This document shows, in pieces, positions 34,608 through 45,040 of a stretch of DNA of 64,000 nucleotides. The DNA lies in NCBI GenBank assembly GCA_022402535.1, contig JAKRSD010000020.1:1-64000 (forward strand), read 5' to 3'. Source of the stretch: Flavobacteriales bacterium (GTDB lineage Bacteria; Bacteroidota; Bacteroidia; CAIKAF01). The notes under the pieces were generated by a model. The model was not told the DNA's origin, ran no database searches, and saw only the letters and a list, made by a program, of their open reading frames with translations. The stretch's first letter is position 1, and each line of letters opens with the position of its first letter. The translations under genes and the position numbers were made by a program.

Positions 34608-37295
34608 ATGCAACAGGCCGGTATATCGCAACTTTTTAAACTGAGCGGGCTTGAGCCCCTCATCGTTACTCCCGAAAGCAATTTTATTAATGTGGGAGAA
34701 CGCTGCAATGTGACCGGCTCCAAAAAGTTTCTTCGACTCATCCGCGAAGAAAAATATGAAGAAGCATTGGAGGTGGCCCTGGAACAGGTACAGGGTGGTG
34801 CCCAGATTTTAGATATCAACATGGATGAAGCCATGCTGGATGGGGCGGCCTGCATGACCCGCTTCCTGAATCTGTTGGCCGCAGAGCCGGAAATTGCGCG
34901 GATTCCCATTATGATTGACTCCTCAAAATGGGAAATTATTACCGCCGGGCTAAAGTGTGTGCAGGGCAAAAGCGTGGTAAATTCCATCAGTCTTAAAGAA
35001 GGCGAAGAGAACTTTCTGAGTCAGGCACGTTTCATCCGCCGCATGGGCGCTGCAGTAATTGTAATGGCGTTTGACGAACTCGGACAAGCCGATTCGTATG
35101 AACGCCGTATAGAAATCTGTAAACGTTCTTACGACCTGCTGACCCAAAAAGTGGGTTTCCCGCCCCAGGATATCATTTTTGATCCCAATATTTTTCCCGT
35201 AGCTACGGGCATGGAAGAGCACCGCAACAATGCTTTAGATTTTTTCAGAGCCACAAAATGGATTAAAGAAAACTTACCGCATGCCAAAGTGAGCGGAGGA
35301 GTGAGTAATGTTTCATTCAGTTTCCGGGGAAACGATACCGTGCGCGAAGCCATGCACAGCGCTTTTTTATACCACGGCATTCAGGCGGGCATGGACATGG
35401 GTATTGTTAATCCATCACAACTCACCGTGTATAGCGACATTCCTGTCGATTTATTGGAACGGGTGGAAGATGTATTGCTCAACCGCAGAGACGATGCCAC
35501 TGAACGGTTGTTGGACTTTGCCGAAACCGTAAAAGCCAAAACCAAAGAAACCGTGGCGGAAGAAGAATGGCGCAAACTGCCCGTGGAAGAGCGTCTTTCG
35601 CATGCCCTCGTAAAGGGAATCGATGCCTATATAGAACAGGACACGGAAGAAGCCCGTCAACGTGCCGAACGTCCGCTGCATGTGATTGAAGGGCCGCTTA
35701 TGGCGGGAATGAATGTGGTGGGCGATTTATTCGGCAGCGGAAAAATGTTCCTGCCTCAGGTGGTAAAAAGCGCAAGGGTGATGAAAAAATCAGTGGCGTA
35801 CCTTACCCCTTATATCGAAGCAGAAAAGGCAGATGGGGCTTCACGTTCTGCCGGTAAGGTGCTGATGGCTACCGTAAAAGGCGATGTGCACGACATTGGT
35901 AAAAACATCGTGGGGGTAGTGTTGGGATGTAATAATTACGAGGTGGTGGATTTGGGCGTAATGGTTCCGTGCGAAAAAATATTGGATGCCGCTAAAGAAC
36001 ACCGTGCCGATGTGATAGGGCTGAGCGGACTCATTACTCCATCCTTGGATGAAATGGTTCATGTGGCTTCCGAAATGGAACGCCTGGGTTTTGATATTCC
36101 GCTGATGATCGGCGGAGCAACCACCTCAAAAATTCATACGGCCGTAAAGATTGAGCCGGCGTACAAAAAAGGAGTTACGGTTCATGTATTGGATGCATCG
36201 CGTTCAGTTACCGTGGTGGAATCCTTATTGGGTCAGAAAAAAGAAGCCTTTACCCAAAATCTGAAAACGGAATATGCCGACATGCGCGAACGCCACGAAC
36301 GCAGCCGCGAAACCAAAAACTATCTTTTAATAGAAGAAGCGCGGAGTAACCGGTATGCACCCGATTGGAATACTACTTCCATAGCCGCCCCCAAACAACC
36401 GGGGGTGCACGTTTTTGAAGATTATGATTTGGGTGAAATTCGTGAATATATCGACTGGACGCCCTTTTTCCAGACTTGGGAACTGGCCGGCAGATACCCC
36501 GCCATTTTACAGGATGAAATTGTGGGCGAAGAAGCCCGCTCGCTCTTTGCTGACGCCCAAACCATGCTCAATAAAATTATTAATGAAAAATGGCTCACCG
36601 CGAAAGCGGTTTTTGGACTGTTTCCGGCAAACAGTAACGGCGATGATATAGAAATTTATGCTGACGAAACCCGCAGGAAAATACTGGCCATAAACCACAA
36701 TCTGCGTCAGCAAAACAAAAAAGCAGAAGGTCAGCCCAACTGGTGTCTGGCCGATTTTGTGGCTCCCAAATCAAGTGGAAAAACAGATTATATCGGCGGA
36801 TTTGCCGTAACCACCGGAATCGGAATAGAAAAACATCTGGAACGTTTTCATGCCGAACATGATGATTATTCATCCATCATGCTAAAAGCCCTGGCCGACA
36901 GACTGGCTGAGGCTTTCGCTGAATTACTGCATGCACGGGTACGTAAAGAGTTTTGGGGATACGCCCCCGACGAAAAATTAGATAATGATTCGCTGATTGC
37001 TGAAAAATACCGGGGTATCAGACCCGCACCCGGCTATCCTGCCTGTCCGGACCATACAGAAAAAACAACGTTATTCAATCTGCTGAATGTGCCGGCTCAT
37101 ACAGGAATCACACTCACAGAATCTCTGGCCATGTTTCCTGCATCATCAGTCAGCGGATGGTATTTTGCTCATGAAAGCGCACAATATTTCGGACTGGGGA
37201 AAATTGGCAAAGACCAATTGAATGAGTACGCCCGAAGAAAAAATATAACCCCCGAAGAAGCGGAACGCTGGCTGAGACCTGTACTGAATTATTAA
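34608..37295 (+). CDS. metH: Cobalamin-dependent methionine synthase, C-terminal part (folate, B12 and reactivation domains)
   Basis: This 895-residue protein is MetH without its homocysteine domain. It begins with the pterin-binding domain ([32 protein letters not shown]; about 20-290). The cap and B12-binding domains follow, with the His ligand motif [18 protein letters not shown] near 425 and [13 protein letters not shown]. The C-terminal activation domain binds S-adenosylmethionine ([12 protein letters not shown] near 805). The homocysteine-binding, zinc-containing half is a separate gene at 61980-62993. Together they would transfer methyl from methyl-tetrahydrofolate to homocysteine. Split MetH is known in Bacteroidota. 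Confidence 0.95.
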   Translation: MQQAGISQLFKLSGLEPLIVTPESNFINVGERCNVTGSKKFLRLIREEKYEEALEVALEQVQGGAQILDINMDEAMLDGAACMTRFLNLLAAEPEIARIPIMIDSSKWEIITAGLKCVQGKSVVNSISLKEGEENFLSQARFIRRMGAAVIVMAFDELGQADSYERRIEICKRSYDLLTQKVGFPPQDIIFDPNIFPVATGMEEHRNNALDFFRATKWIKENLPHAKVSGGVSNVSFSFRGNDTVREAMHSAFLYHGIQAGMDMGIVNPSQLTVYSDIPVDLLERVEDVLLNRRDDATERLLDFAETVKAKTKETVAEEEWRKLPVEERLSHALVKGIDAYIEQDTEEARQRAERPLHVIEGPLMAGMNVVGDLFGSGKMFLPQVVKSARVMKKSVAYLTPYIEAEKADGASRSAGKVLMATVKGDVHDIGKNIVGVVLGCNNYEVVDLGVMVPCEKILDAAKEHRADVIGLSGLITPSLDEMVHVASEMERLGFDIPLMIGGATTSKIHTAVKIEPAYKKGVTVHVLDASRSVTVVESLLGQKKEAFTQNLKTEYADMRERHERSRETKNYLLIEEARSNRYAPDWNTTSIAAPKQPGVHVFEDYDLGEIREYIDWTPFFQTWELAGRYPAILQDEIVGEEARSLFADAQTMLNKIINEKWLTAKAVFGLFPANSNGDDIEIYADETRRKILAINHNLRQQNKKAEGQPNWCLADFVAPKSSGKTDYIGGFAVTTGIGIEKHLERFHAEHDDYSSIMLKALADRLAEAFAELLHARVRKEFWGYAPDEKLDNDSLIAEKYRGIRPAPGYPACPDHTEKTTLFNLLNVPAHTGITLTESLAMFPASSVSGWYFAHESAQYFGLGKIGKDQLNEYARRKNITPEEAERWLRPVLNY

Positions 37296-37422
37296 TTTGA
37301 TGCAAGACATTGGAAAGAGCAAGGATAAAGGAACAAGGATTAAAGACTTATTAATTTGAAAATGAAACAATTTGAAAATGAGTCAATTTATTCCGCTATC
37401 GGTTACTCGCTTTGCTTCGTGC

Positions 37423-37451
37423 GTTGCATGCTCCGCTGCGCTCCGGAAAAT
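37423..37451 (-). repeat. Dispersed intergenic repeat, copy C (29 bp)
   Basis: Read on the minus strand, 27 of 29 bases match 1404-1432; the two differences are single substitutions. Like that copy, it is embedded in other short repeat units. Confidence 0.7.
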
Positions 37452-37764
37452 GTGCTAATGAATCCATGTGCTGATGTGCTAATTTTGATGCCCTGAGGTG
37501 ATTTGCGACTGAACGAGCAAATCAAACTCGAAGGGTGAGGAATTAATGTGCTGATAAAAGGAATCAAGAATCAAGAACCCGAAAGTTTTCGGGGATGAGC
37601 TTTATTGCAAATAATTCAAATCTAATCTTGTAGCGCAGCTGTCATGGTTCATGGTTCTTGCAGCGCAGCGGTCTTTGTCAACCTTAACCGATACACATTC
37701 TACCCCCAAAAACATTTACAGGCGGCTGTCCCTATTTTTCAAAACAAAATCCCATTTTTAACTT

Positions 37765-37772
37765 TACCTTTG
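37765..37772 (+). promoter_or_regulatory. Likely -7 promoter box of sucAB
   Basis: TACCTTTG matches TAnnTTTG, 25 bases before the sucA ATG. The -33 region is A/T-rich without a clear TTTG. Confidence 0.4.
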
Positions 37773-37797
37773 CACACGAAAAATATGGCCTCACGGA

Positions 37798-40563
37798 ATG
37801 GATAAATTCACCTACACGGGCAATGGAGACCCGTCTGCAATTGACGCACTGTACCAGATATATTTACAAAACCCCGACGGGGTGGATGAAAGCTGGCGTA
37901 AGTTTTTTGAAGGAATCGAATTTTCGCAGAAACACTTTCCCCAGAATCCGTCTTTCCTGAGCTCGGGCGGCAGCGAAGAATTCCCCAAGGAATTTAAGGT
38001 GCTGGATCTGATTACGGCTTACCGCACCCGCGGTCACCTGTTCACCAAAACCAACCCCGTTCGTCAGCGCCGGGTTTGGGGTCCCACCCTCGATATCGAA
38101 AACTTCGGTCTTACCCAGGCCGACCTCGATGCCGAGTTTGAAGCCGGAAAAGAAATCGGTATCGGAAAAGCCAAACTGCGCGATATCGTTAAACACCTGC
38201 AGGATATTTACTGCAATACCATCGGGTTTGAGTTTACCTATATCCGTATTCCGGAGCAGGTAGATTTTATCAAATCACGAATTGATGTGCTCAAAAACGG
38301 CACCGGGTTCAATGCCGAAGAAAAGAAGAAAATTTACACCACGCTTTCCAAAGCGGTTCAGTTTGAAAAATACCTCGGAAAAAAATTCGTAGGCCAAAAA
38401 CGCTTTTCGCTCGAAGGAGGAGAATCGTTGATTCCTGCCCTGAACACCATTATCGAAAAAGGCAGTGAACTGGGCGTGGAGTCGTTTTTTGTGGGTATGG
38501 CCCACCGCGGAAGGCTCAACGTACTCGCGAATATTTTTGAAAAACCCACCGAAGATATTTTCGTGGAGTTTGAAGGATATGAGTACGAAGACGAAAGTTT
38601 AGACGGCGACGTGAAATATCACCTCGGGTTTAACCGCAAGGTAACCACCCAAGCAGGTAACGAAGTGCTGATGAGCCTGCTGCCCAATCCGTCGCACCTG
38701 GAAACGGTAGACCCGGTAACCGAAGGATTGGCAAGAGCATTTGCCGAGCGCGAATTCAACGGAGATGTAACCAAAGTATGTCCCATCCTTATTCATGGTG
38801 ATGCAGCCATAGCCGGACAGGGTGTGGTGTACGAAGTGATTCAGATGCAGGCGTTGGACGGTTACAAAACCGGCGGAACCATTCATATTGTAATCAATAA
38901 TCAGGTAGGTTTTACCACCAATTATACCGAGGCCCGTTCATCCATTTACTGTACGGATGTGGCCAAAACTACACTTTCGCCTGTTTTCCATGTGAATGGT
39001 GATGACCCCGAGGCCATGGTTTTTGCCGTGAAAGTGGCTATGGAATTCCGTGCCCGCTTTCAGAAAGATGTGTTTATCGATTTGCTGTGCTACCGTAAAT
39101 ACGGGCATAACGAAGGCGATGAGCCGCGTTTTACGCAGCCTTTGCTTTACAAAGCGATTGATAAACACCCCGATCCGGCTACGATTTACGCCAACCGCCT
39201 GTTGAGCGAAAAGGTGCTGGATGAAGCATTCATCAAACAAAATGAAGAAGCGTTTACGGCACAGTTGGATGAAAATCTGGAAAGAGCCAAACAACGCGAT
39301 AAAGCGCAGATGCCGCTGTTCCTTTCCAAAATTTGGGGAGACAAACGCAAAGCCACGGTTTCTGATTTTGAAACTTCGCCCGATACGGGTTATGAATTTG
39401 AAAGCCTGAAAGAACTGGCAAAAACGATTTCATCGCTGCCCGGAGAAATGAATTTTCTGCGGAAAATCAAGAAAATATTTGAAGACCGCGCCAATATGGT
39501 GAACGAAACCGACCGACTGGATTGGGCCATGGGTGAATTGCTTGCCTATGCGTCCCTGCTTTCAGAAGGACATCCGGTTCGTTTAAGTGGTCAGGATTGT
39601 GCACGCGGTACGTTTTCGCATCGCCACGCCATTGTAAAAGCCGAAGATTCAGAAGCGGAATATTGTCCGTTGAATAATCTGGGCGTAAGTCAGGCCAAAT
39701 TTTCGGTGTATAACTCGTTCCTGAGCGAATATGCCGTAATGGGTTTTGACTACGGATATGCACTCGGCATGCCCGACGGACTGACCCTTTGGGAAGCCCA
39801 GTTTGGAGATTTTGTGAACGGTGCGCAGATTATTATCGATCAATACTTATCCGCGGCAGAAGATAAATGGAACAACCAGAACGGTCTGGTATTGTTGCTG
39901 CCCCATGGCTACGAAGGCCAGGGAGCGGAGCACTCCAGCGCCCGTTGGGAGCGTTTCCTTCAGCTTTGCGCTGAATTGAATATGCAGGTGGTGAACTGCA
40001 CCACACCCGCCAATATGTTCCATGCGCTGCGCCGTCAGCTAAAACGTCCGTTCCGCAAACCGTTGGTGGTTATGACCCCCAAATCGCTGCTTCGCCATCC
40101 GCGTTGTACCTCTTCGCTGGCAGAACTGGCCGATGGCCGTTTTCAGGAAGTATATGATGACGTGACGGCAAACCCCGATTTGGTGGAAAAAGTAATTTTC
40201 TGCTCGGGGAAAGTCTATTACGATTTATTGGAGCGCCGCGAACAACTGGGCGACGAAAAAACAGCCATTGTCCGTCTGGAGCAGTTGTATCCGTTCCCCA
40301 TGGGGCAGATTGTGGACATCCGCGATAAGTATGTGAAAGCCGTGAAATGGACCTGGGTTCAGGAAGAGCCTGAAAACATGGGCCCTTGGTGGTATATCCG
40401 CGGAAGATTTATGCACAAAGCCCTGCGCGATTTAGATTTGGATGTGGTGGCCCAACCGGCCAGTGCCAGTCCGGCAACGGGTTCGTATAAAAAAGCCGCA
40501 AAACGCCAGCAGGATGTTTTAGACAGAGCCTTAGGCGCTGTAATAGTAAACGAAACAATTTAA
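37798..40563 (+). CDS. sucA: 2-oxoglutarate dehydrogenase E1 component
   Basis: The E1 subunit decarboxylates 2-oxoglutarate with thiamine diphosphate in the citric acid cycle. The 921-residue product has the N-terminal E2-binding segment (YLQNPDGVDESWRKFFEG), MAHRGRLNVLANIFEKP, and HGDAAIAGQGVVYEVIQMQ with later IVINNQVGFTTNYTEARSS. It also has the transketolase-like domain (GQDCARGTFSHRHA) and C-terminal VQEEPENMGPWWYI. The length is typical. It is followed after 27 bases by sucB. Confidence 0.97.
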   Translation: MDKFTYTGNGDPSAIDALYQIYLQNPDGVDESWRKFFEGIEFSQKHFPQNPSFLSSGGSEEFPKEFKVLDLITAYRTRGHLFTKTNPVRQRRVWGPTLDIENFGLTQADLDAEFEAGKEIGIGKAKLRDIVKHLQDIYCNTIGFEFTYIRIPEQVDFIKSRIDVLKNGTGFNAEEKKKIYTTLSKAVQFEKYLGKKFVGQKRFSLEGGESLIPALNTIIEKGSELGVESFFVGMAHRGRLNVLANIFEKPTEDIFVEFEGYEYEDESLDGDVKYHLGFNRKVTTQAGNEVLMSLLPNPSHLETVDPVTEGLARAFAEREFNGDVTKVCPILIHGDAAIAGQGVVYEVIQMQALDGYKTGGTIHIVINNQVGFTTNYTEARSSIYCTDVAKTTLSPVFHVNGDDPEAMVFAVKVAMEFRARFQKDVFIDLLCYRKYGHNEGDEPRFTQPLLYKAIDKHPDPATIYANRLLSEKVLDEAFIKQNEEAFTAQLDENLERAKQRDKAQMPLFLSKIWGDKRKATVSDFETSPDTGYEFESLKELAKTISSLPGEMNFLRKIKKIFEDRANMVNETDRLDWAMGELLAYASLLSEGHPVRLSGQDCARGTFSHRHAIVKAEDSEAEYCPLNNLGVSQAKFSVYNSFLSEYAVMGFDYGYALGMPDGLTLWEAQFGDFVNGAQIIIDQYLSAAEDKWNNQNGLVLLLPHGYEGQGAEHSSARWERFLQLCAELNMQVVNCTTPANMFHALRRQLKRPFRKPLVVMTPKSLLRHPRCTSSLAELADGRFQEVYDDVTANPDLVEKVIFCSGKVYYDLLERREQLGDEKTAIVRLEQLYPFPMGQIVDIRDKYVKAVKWTWVQEEPENMGPWWYIRGRFMHKALRDLDLDVVAQPASASPATGSYKKAAKRQQDVLDRALGAVIVNETI

Positions 40564-40590
40564 GAAGTACAAATCTCATAACACAATATC

Positions 40591-41847
40591 ATGTCGTTAG
40601 AAGTAACCGTTCCCAGTCCGGGAGAATCCGTAACCGAAGTAGAAATTGCCAACTGGCTGAAAAGCTCCGGCGATTATGTGTATAAAGACGAAGAAATCTG
40701 TGAAATAGATTCCGATAAGGCCACACTTACCGTGAGTGCGGAAGCTTCGGGGAAATTGGAAATTCTGGTGGAAGCCGGAAATAAAGTAAATGTGGGCGAT
40801 GTGGTGGCTAAAATTGACACCTCGGCAGAAGCGCCCGCCGGAGGTCCCGCACCTGTAGCGGAAACACCAAAACCCGTAGCTGAAGCCCCCAAACCGGAGG
40901 CCAAACCTGAGCCTGTAGCTGCGGCAGCTTCCACTTCGGCGTATGCCAAAGGAACGCCTTCGCCGGCAGCCGCCAAAATGATGTCCGAACAAAATATTGC
41001 GGCGTCTAACGTGCAGGGAACCGGTCCCGGCGGAAGAATCACTAAACAGGACATTCTTCAGTTTGTATCGGCAGGATTCGGAAACAATGTAGCCGCCATC
41101 AACGGATGGGCAGGCGAACGCGAAGAAGAACGCAAAAAAATGACGGCACTTCGCCGCAAAATTGCCCAGCGATTAGTTAGCGTAAAAAACGAAACAGCGA
41201 TGCTCACCACCTTCAACGAGGTGGATATGGGTCCGTTGATGGAAATGCGCAAAAAATACGGCGATAAATTCAAAGAAAAACATGGCGTGAATCTGGGTTT
41301 CATGAGCTTTTTTACCAAAGCCGTAACCGAAGCATTATATCACTTTCCTGCCGTGAACAGCATTATCGACGGCGAAGAACAGATTTTCCACGATTATGTG
41401 GATGTGGGCATTGCCGTAAGTACGCCAAAAGGGCTTATGGTGCCCGTAATGCGTAATGCCGAAATGATGACTCTTCATCAGATTGAAGGAAAAATTAAAG
41501 AACTGGCTATCAAAGCCCGCGACGGAAAATTATCCATTGAAGAAATGACCGGCGGAACCTTTACCATTACCAACGGCGGGGTTTTCGGTTCGTTGATGTC
41601 CACACCGATTTTGAACCCTCCGCAAAGCGGAATCCTGGGTATGCACAAAATTCAGGACCGTCCCATGGCCGTGAACGGCAAAGTGGAAATCCGCCCCATG
41701 ATGTATCTGGCGTTCAGCTACGACCACCGTGTGATTGATGGAAAAGAAAGTGTTGGGTTCCTGGTGAAAGTGAAAGAAATGATTGAAAATCCACAGCGTA
41801 TGCTGTTCGGCAGCAAAGAGCCGGAAGAAATTTTATTGGGTTTATAA
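40591..41847 (+). CDS. sucB: 2-oxoglutarate dehydrogenase E2 (dihydrolipoyl succinyltransferase)
   Basis: This is the core of the 2-oxoglutarate dehydrogenase complex. The 418 residues include one lipoyl domain with the modified Lys in [11 protein letters not shown] near 44. An Ala/Pro/Glu-rich linker (about 80-115) leads to a peripheral-subunit binding domain ([19 protein letters not shown]). The catalytic domain ends with [25 protein letters not shown], including the His and Asp active-site residues. It is in an operon with sucA and followed by a strong terminator. Confidence 0.97.
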   Translation: MSLEVTVPSPGESVTEVEIANWLKSSGDYVYKDEEICEIDSDKATLTVSAEASGKLEILVEAGNKVNVGDVVAKIDTSAEAPAGGPAPVAETPKPVAEAPKPEAKPEPVAAAASTSAYAKGTPSPAAAKMMSEQNIAASNVQGTGPGGRITKQDILQFVSAGFGNNVAAINGWAGEREEERKKMTALRRKIAQRLVSVKNETAMLTTFNEVDMGPLMEMRKKYGDKFKEKHGVNLGFMSFFTKAVTEALYHFPAVNSIIDGEEQIFHDYVDVGIAVSTPKGLMVPVMRNAEMMTLHQIEGKIKELAIKARDGKLSIEEMTGGTFTITNGGVFGSLMSTPILNPPQSGILGMHKIQDRPMAVNGKVEIRPMMYLAFSYDHRVIDGKESVGFLVKVKEMIENPQRMLFGSKEPEEILLGL

Positions 41848-41869
41848 ATTCATGATTATACTATAATAT

Positions 41870-41897
41870 TGCCCCGGTTTTGCCGGGGCATTTTTTT
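41870..41897 (+). terminator. Terminator of sucAB
   Basis: TGCCCCGG (41870-41877) pairs with CCGGGGCA (41883-41890) around TTTTG, followed by seven T. Confidence 0.92.
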
Positions 41898-41914
41898 ATA
41901 CTGTTTTTTAAAAT

Positions 41915-42874
41915 ATGTGGATAGCCATTTTACTGCTGATAATCGGTTTTGTGCTTACGGTGTATGGGGCCAATTGGTTGGTTGGCGGCGCTTCTTCATT
42001 GGCTAAAATGTTTCGAATTTCAAACTTGGTGATTGGGCTTACCATTGTGGCTCTGGGTACCTCTATGCCCGAGTTTGTGGTCAGTATCCTATCTGCAATG
42101 AATGGTAGCACGGACATAGCTGTCGGAAACGTAGTAGGTTCCAATGTGTTTAACACGTTGGGTATTCTAGGCCTCGCTGCTATGATTTATCCCATTTCTG
42201 TGCAACGAAGTACCGTATGGGCTGAAATTCCATTTTCCCTTTTTGCAGCCTTGTTGCTGTTGTTTTTGGTTAATGATGCCTGGTTTTTTTCGGGGACCGA
42301 AAATGGCGTCTCTTTTTGGGATGGCATCCTATTATTGTTTTTCTTTCTGGTATTCATGTTTTACTCTTTTCGGATGGCCCGAAAGCAAAAAGAGGAAGAT
42401 GCGGAGCCCGCTAAGTTGTATACCGTACCCGTATCTTTTCTTTTAGTAGTAGTAGGTATTTTAGGCTTAGTCGGTGGTGGTCATCTTATGGTGACCGGCG
42501 CTGTAGATCTGGCAGAATTTTTTGGAATTTCTGAAGCGGTAATCGGCCTCACGGTGGTGTCGGTAGGCACGTCTATTCCCGAACTGGCCACTTCATTGGT
42601 GGCCGCCCGCCGTCGTAACTCTGATATTGCCATCGGCAATGTGGTTGGATCAAATATTTTCAATATTTTCTTTATTCTGGGGTCTTCGGCAACCTTGGCC
42701 CCTCTTCCTTTTCACGAAACGTTGAATTCCGGCCTAATGCTCTGTATAGGTTCTTCGTTGTTGCTTTTCTTGTTCATGTTTGTGGGTTCTCCCCGAAAGT
42801 TAACCCGCCCGCAGGGATTCATTTTCTTTTTGATATATGCAGCCTATACCACGTATTTGGTAATCAAAGCCTAG
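41915..42874 (+). CDS. Sodium/calcium exchanger-type antiporter (YrbG family)
   Basis: The 319-residue inner-membrane protein has about ten hydrophobic helices and the two inverted alpha-repeats of the CaCA superfamily. The first is GLTIVALGTSMPEFVVSILS with IAVGNVVGSNVFNTLGILG. The second is GLTVVSVGTSIPELATSLVA with IAIGNVVGSNIFNIFFILG. Both carry the Glu residues that line the cation site. It would exchange Ca2+ for Na+ or H+. The exact ions cannot be told from sequence. Confidence 0.93.
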   Translation: MWIAILLLIIGFVLTVYGANWLVGGASSLAKMFRISNLVIGLTIVALGTSMPEFVVSILSAMNGSTDIAVGNVVGSNVFNTLGILGLAAMIYPISVQRSTVWAEIPFSLFAALLLLFLVNDAWFFSGTENGVSFWDGILLLFFFLVFMFYSFRMARKQKEEDAEPAKLYTVPVSFLLVVVGILGLVGGGHLMVTGAVDLAEFFGISEAVIGLTVVSVGTSIPELATSLVAARRRNSDIAIGNVVGSNIFNIFFILGSSATLAPLPFHETLNSGLMLCIGSSLLLFLFMFVGSPRKLTRPQGFIFFLIYAAYTTYLVIKA

Positions 42875-42888
42875 CTTTTTATCCGAAG

Positions 42889-43377
42889 TTATTTTTTGTA
42901 ATCCATCTTTTTTAGCATTTCCAACACGGTAAAAACGGCTGGACAATACGCTGCATTAGCCAACGTGGTTTTGGGTCGTTTAAAAAACACATCACTGTCT
43001 GTATACGGATATTTACGGCAATCGCCCGGGCGGTCTTCATAAATCAGGCAGTAGTTCTCCTGATCTAAAAACGGACAGGGAAGGCTTCGGGCCACATAAT
43101 CCCCGTCTTCATCTACTTTAAGGTACTTTTCAATAAAATCGGCTTCTTTTATTTTGAGCTTGTTGGAAATGCGTGTTATGTCGGGTGTTTTAAAACGGGG
43201 GCCGAGCGATTTACAGCAATTGGCACATTTCAGACAATCTATTTCTGAAAAGGCCGCTTCATGGGCTTTAAATATTCCTTGCATAGGAATTTTTTTTGCG
43301 GCTTTTTGTAAATAAGCGGCATTTTCTTTTTGTTTTTCGGTCGCTTTCTTTTTGAGGTCCGTTAAATTAATTTCCAT
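42889..43377 (-). CDS. YkgJ-family cysteine cluster protein
   Basis: The 162-residue protein carries the metal-cluster motifs of the YkgJ/UPF0153 family. These are CLKCANCCKSLGPRF (cysteines around 49-57) and, later, CPFLDQENYCLIYEDRPGDCRKYPY. The cysteines are expected to bind an iron-sulfur cluster or zinc. The N-terminus is a Lys-rich helix. The cellular role is unknown. It is convergent with the antiporter gene. Confidence 0.9.
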   Translation of the reverse strand: MEINLTDLKKKATEKQKENAAYLQKAAKKIPMQGIFKAHEAAFSEIDCLKCANCCKSLGPRFKTPDITRISNKLKIKEADFIEKYLKVDEDGDYVARSLPCPFLDQENYCLIYEDRPGDCRKYPYTDSDVFFKRPKTTLANAAYCPAVFTVLEMLKKMDYKK

Positions 43378-43445
43378 GCATAGTCAGGTTTACAATCGCA
43401 AATATATTCAGCGCATTTCATTGGGTAGAAATATAGTTTCAATAA

Positions 43446-43479
43446 AAAAGGCAGAACCACGGTTGCGACTCTGCCTTTT
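43446..43479 (-). terminator. Terminator of the sorting-domain protein gene at 43500-44843
   Basis: AAAAGGCAGA (43446-43455) pairs exactly with TCTGCCTTTT (43470-43479). On the minus strand the T run follows the stem, just past the gene's stop codon. Confidence 0.85.
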
Positions 43480-43499
43480 GTAGTAAAAATAAGTAAGTA

Positions 43500-44843
43500 T
43501 TAATTTTTAAGAAGTTTATCCGTCCGGGTGGCGTTTGCCGTTTGTGTACGAATAAAATATACACCTGAATTCAGAAAATCCAGATTAATATTCACACTGT
43601 TTGAATTGGGAGAGGAAAGTGTATATACCACTTTGCCACTTGCATCCATAACTACAATGTTCTCAATATTGGCATTTCCTGTTTGAATATAAACCATTCC
43701 ATCGGTAGGATTGGGGAACATATTTAATTCAGCTAGTTCAGCATCTCCAATACCAATGTTGCTGGTTACACAATAGGAAACACGGCCATCTATTTTTCGT
43801 GGCAGATTATTGGTTACAAACGGTTCATCCGCCCCCGTTCCTGTACGAATAATCATGAAATCATTTTCTTTTGCAATTTCTCCGACCGTTGTGCCATTTG
43901 TATATTCGATAAAACCTCTGTCCAATACAATATGAATGCCTTTAGTTGTTCCGGCCGGAATCTCAATGGATAATACCGGTGCAACAGCCGCCGAACCTTC
44001 GGAGGGGTTTACTTGATTGTTAGAACTTACCAGAGTCCAGCCAACAGGGCTGCCTTCATTTCCTACGCTGGTGCCGTTACGGGTATAGACCATTACTTTA
44101 CTTTTGGTCACATCTAAAAAATCAAGAAAAAAGTTGTCAATTTCTATATTTTGGGTTTTGGCTTGAATATCAAAGAAAATCCCATCATTAGAATTTGAAT
44201 TAGTTAACTGTGTGCCCAGGGTGTCGCATAAAAACTCTGTAGCTTCACAATAGTGAATAATGCCACTAAATACTCTTGGAGTATTAGTAGTAGCAAATAA
44301 TCCGCCGATACCTTTGCCTTCAAAAAATTCTAATTCAGCATTCTGTGAAAAAATTGCGCCTTCGGTTGTGCCATTTAAATAGTCTACGCCGTTAGTTAAA
44401 CCTCTTACGTAAAATGAGCGCGTTTCATTCGTATTCATAAATAAAGACAAACTTGCCGAAAAAGTGATAGTATCATTTACCGGAGTCGCACTGGTACTAA
44501 AAACCATATTCCAGGCAGCCGGGTTGGTTTCAAACCCAACATAATCACCCGTTTTGGTGTAAATTTCAAAATCATCTGCAGTAGAAACCACAGGATTCAA
44601 TAAACTGAATGTATTGATGATAATGGGCTTTTTGGCTCTGATTTTGAACATTACCCCATCGTTTCCATTATTGGTTGTAGGGGCGGCAGTAAGGCTATAG
44701 CCACAAAAAGAGCCGAAGTCTCCAGATTTTTCAAGGTTGCTGGCGCCGGGTTTTGTGTCCGGATACGGCAAACCATTGTCCATTAGCTGAGCCTGAACAC
44801 TCAGACTGATAAAAGCGGATAAAAGAATTGTAATTTTTTTCAT
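43500..44843 (-). CDS. Secreted protein with type IX sorting domain (447 aa)
   Basis: A signal peptide (KKITILLSAFISLSVQAQ) is followed by a tandem arrangement of two beta-rich domains of similar plan. They share GNDGVMFKIRAKKPIIINTFSL and SNDGIFFDIQAKTQNIEIDNFFL, each leading into a VGxEG/ETNPAAW-type segment. The protein ends with a type A sorting domain (AELNMFPNPTDGMVYIQTGN ... VVMDASGKVVYTL ... LNSGVYFIRTQ). The repeated domain may bind ligand or matrix, but I do not recognise it. Export by the type IX system is expected. Confidence 0.88.
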   Translation of the reverse strand: MKKITILLSAFISLSVQAQLMDNGLPYPDTKPGASNLEKSGDFGSFCGYSLTAAPTTNNGNDGVMFKIRAKKPIIINTFSLLNPVVSTADDFEIYTKTGDYVGFETNPAAWNMVFSTSATPVNDTITFSASLSLFMNTNETRSFYVRGLTNGVDYLNGTTEGAIFSQNAELEFFEGKGIGGLFATTNTPRVFSGIIHYCEATEFLCDTLGTQLTNSNSNDGIFFDIQAKTQNIEIDNFFLDFLDVTKSKVMVYTRNGTSVGNEGSPVGWTLVSSNNQVNPSEGSAAVAPVLSIEIPAGTTKGIHIVLDRGFIEYTNGTTVGEIAKENDFMIIRTGTGADEPFVTNNLPRKIDGRVSYCVTSNIGIGDAELAELNMFPNPTDGMVYIQTGNANIENIVVMDASGKVVYTLSSPNSNSVNINLDFLNSGVYFIRTQTANATRTDKLLKN

Positions 44844-45040
44844 TGGGTTTAATTTTATACGAAGGTATCGAAGTTTATCGCAAATTTACAAATAATTGTA
44901 AATCAGAATGTATGCATGCAGATAAACACGGTTGTGTTTTTAATGCACAGATCAATACCAATTCAAGCTCTCTTTTTATTGAGAACCGATTTGAAATCTA
45001 CATAAAAAGGGTATATAACTTCTTGGAGTTACTTACTTTT

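Larger units (their letters stand above)
37296..37797. other. Gene-free gap, 0.5 kb, repeat mosaic
   Basis: No gene is seen. The gap contains dispersed repeat copy C (37423-37451) and a series of GTGCTAAT/GTGCTGAT units. It also has a hairpin-like CCCGAAAGTTTTCGGGG around 37579-37595, and GTAGCGCAGC units around 37630-37670. A TACCTTTG box near 37765 probably belongs to the sucA promoter. Confidence 0.65.
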
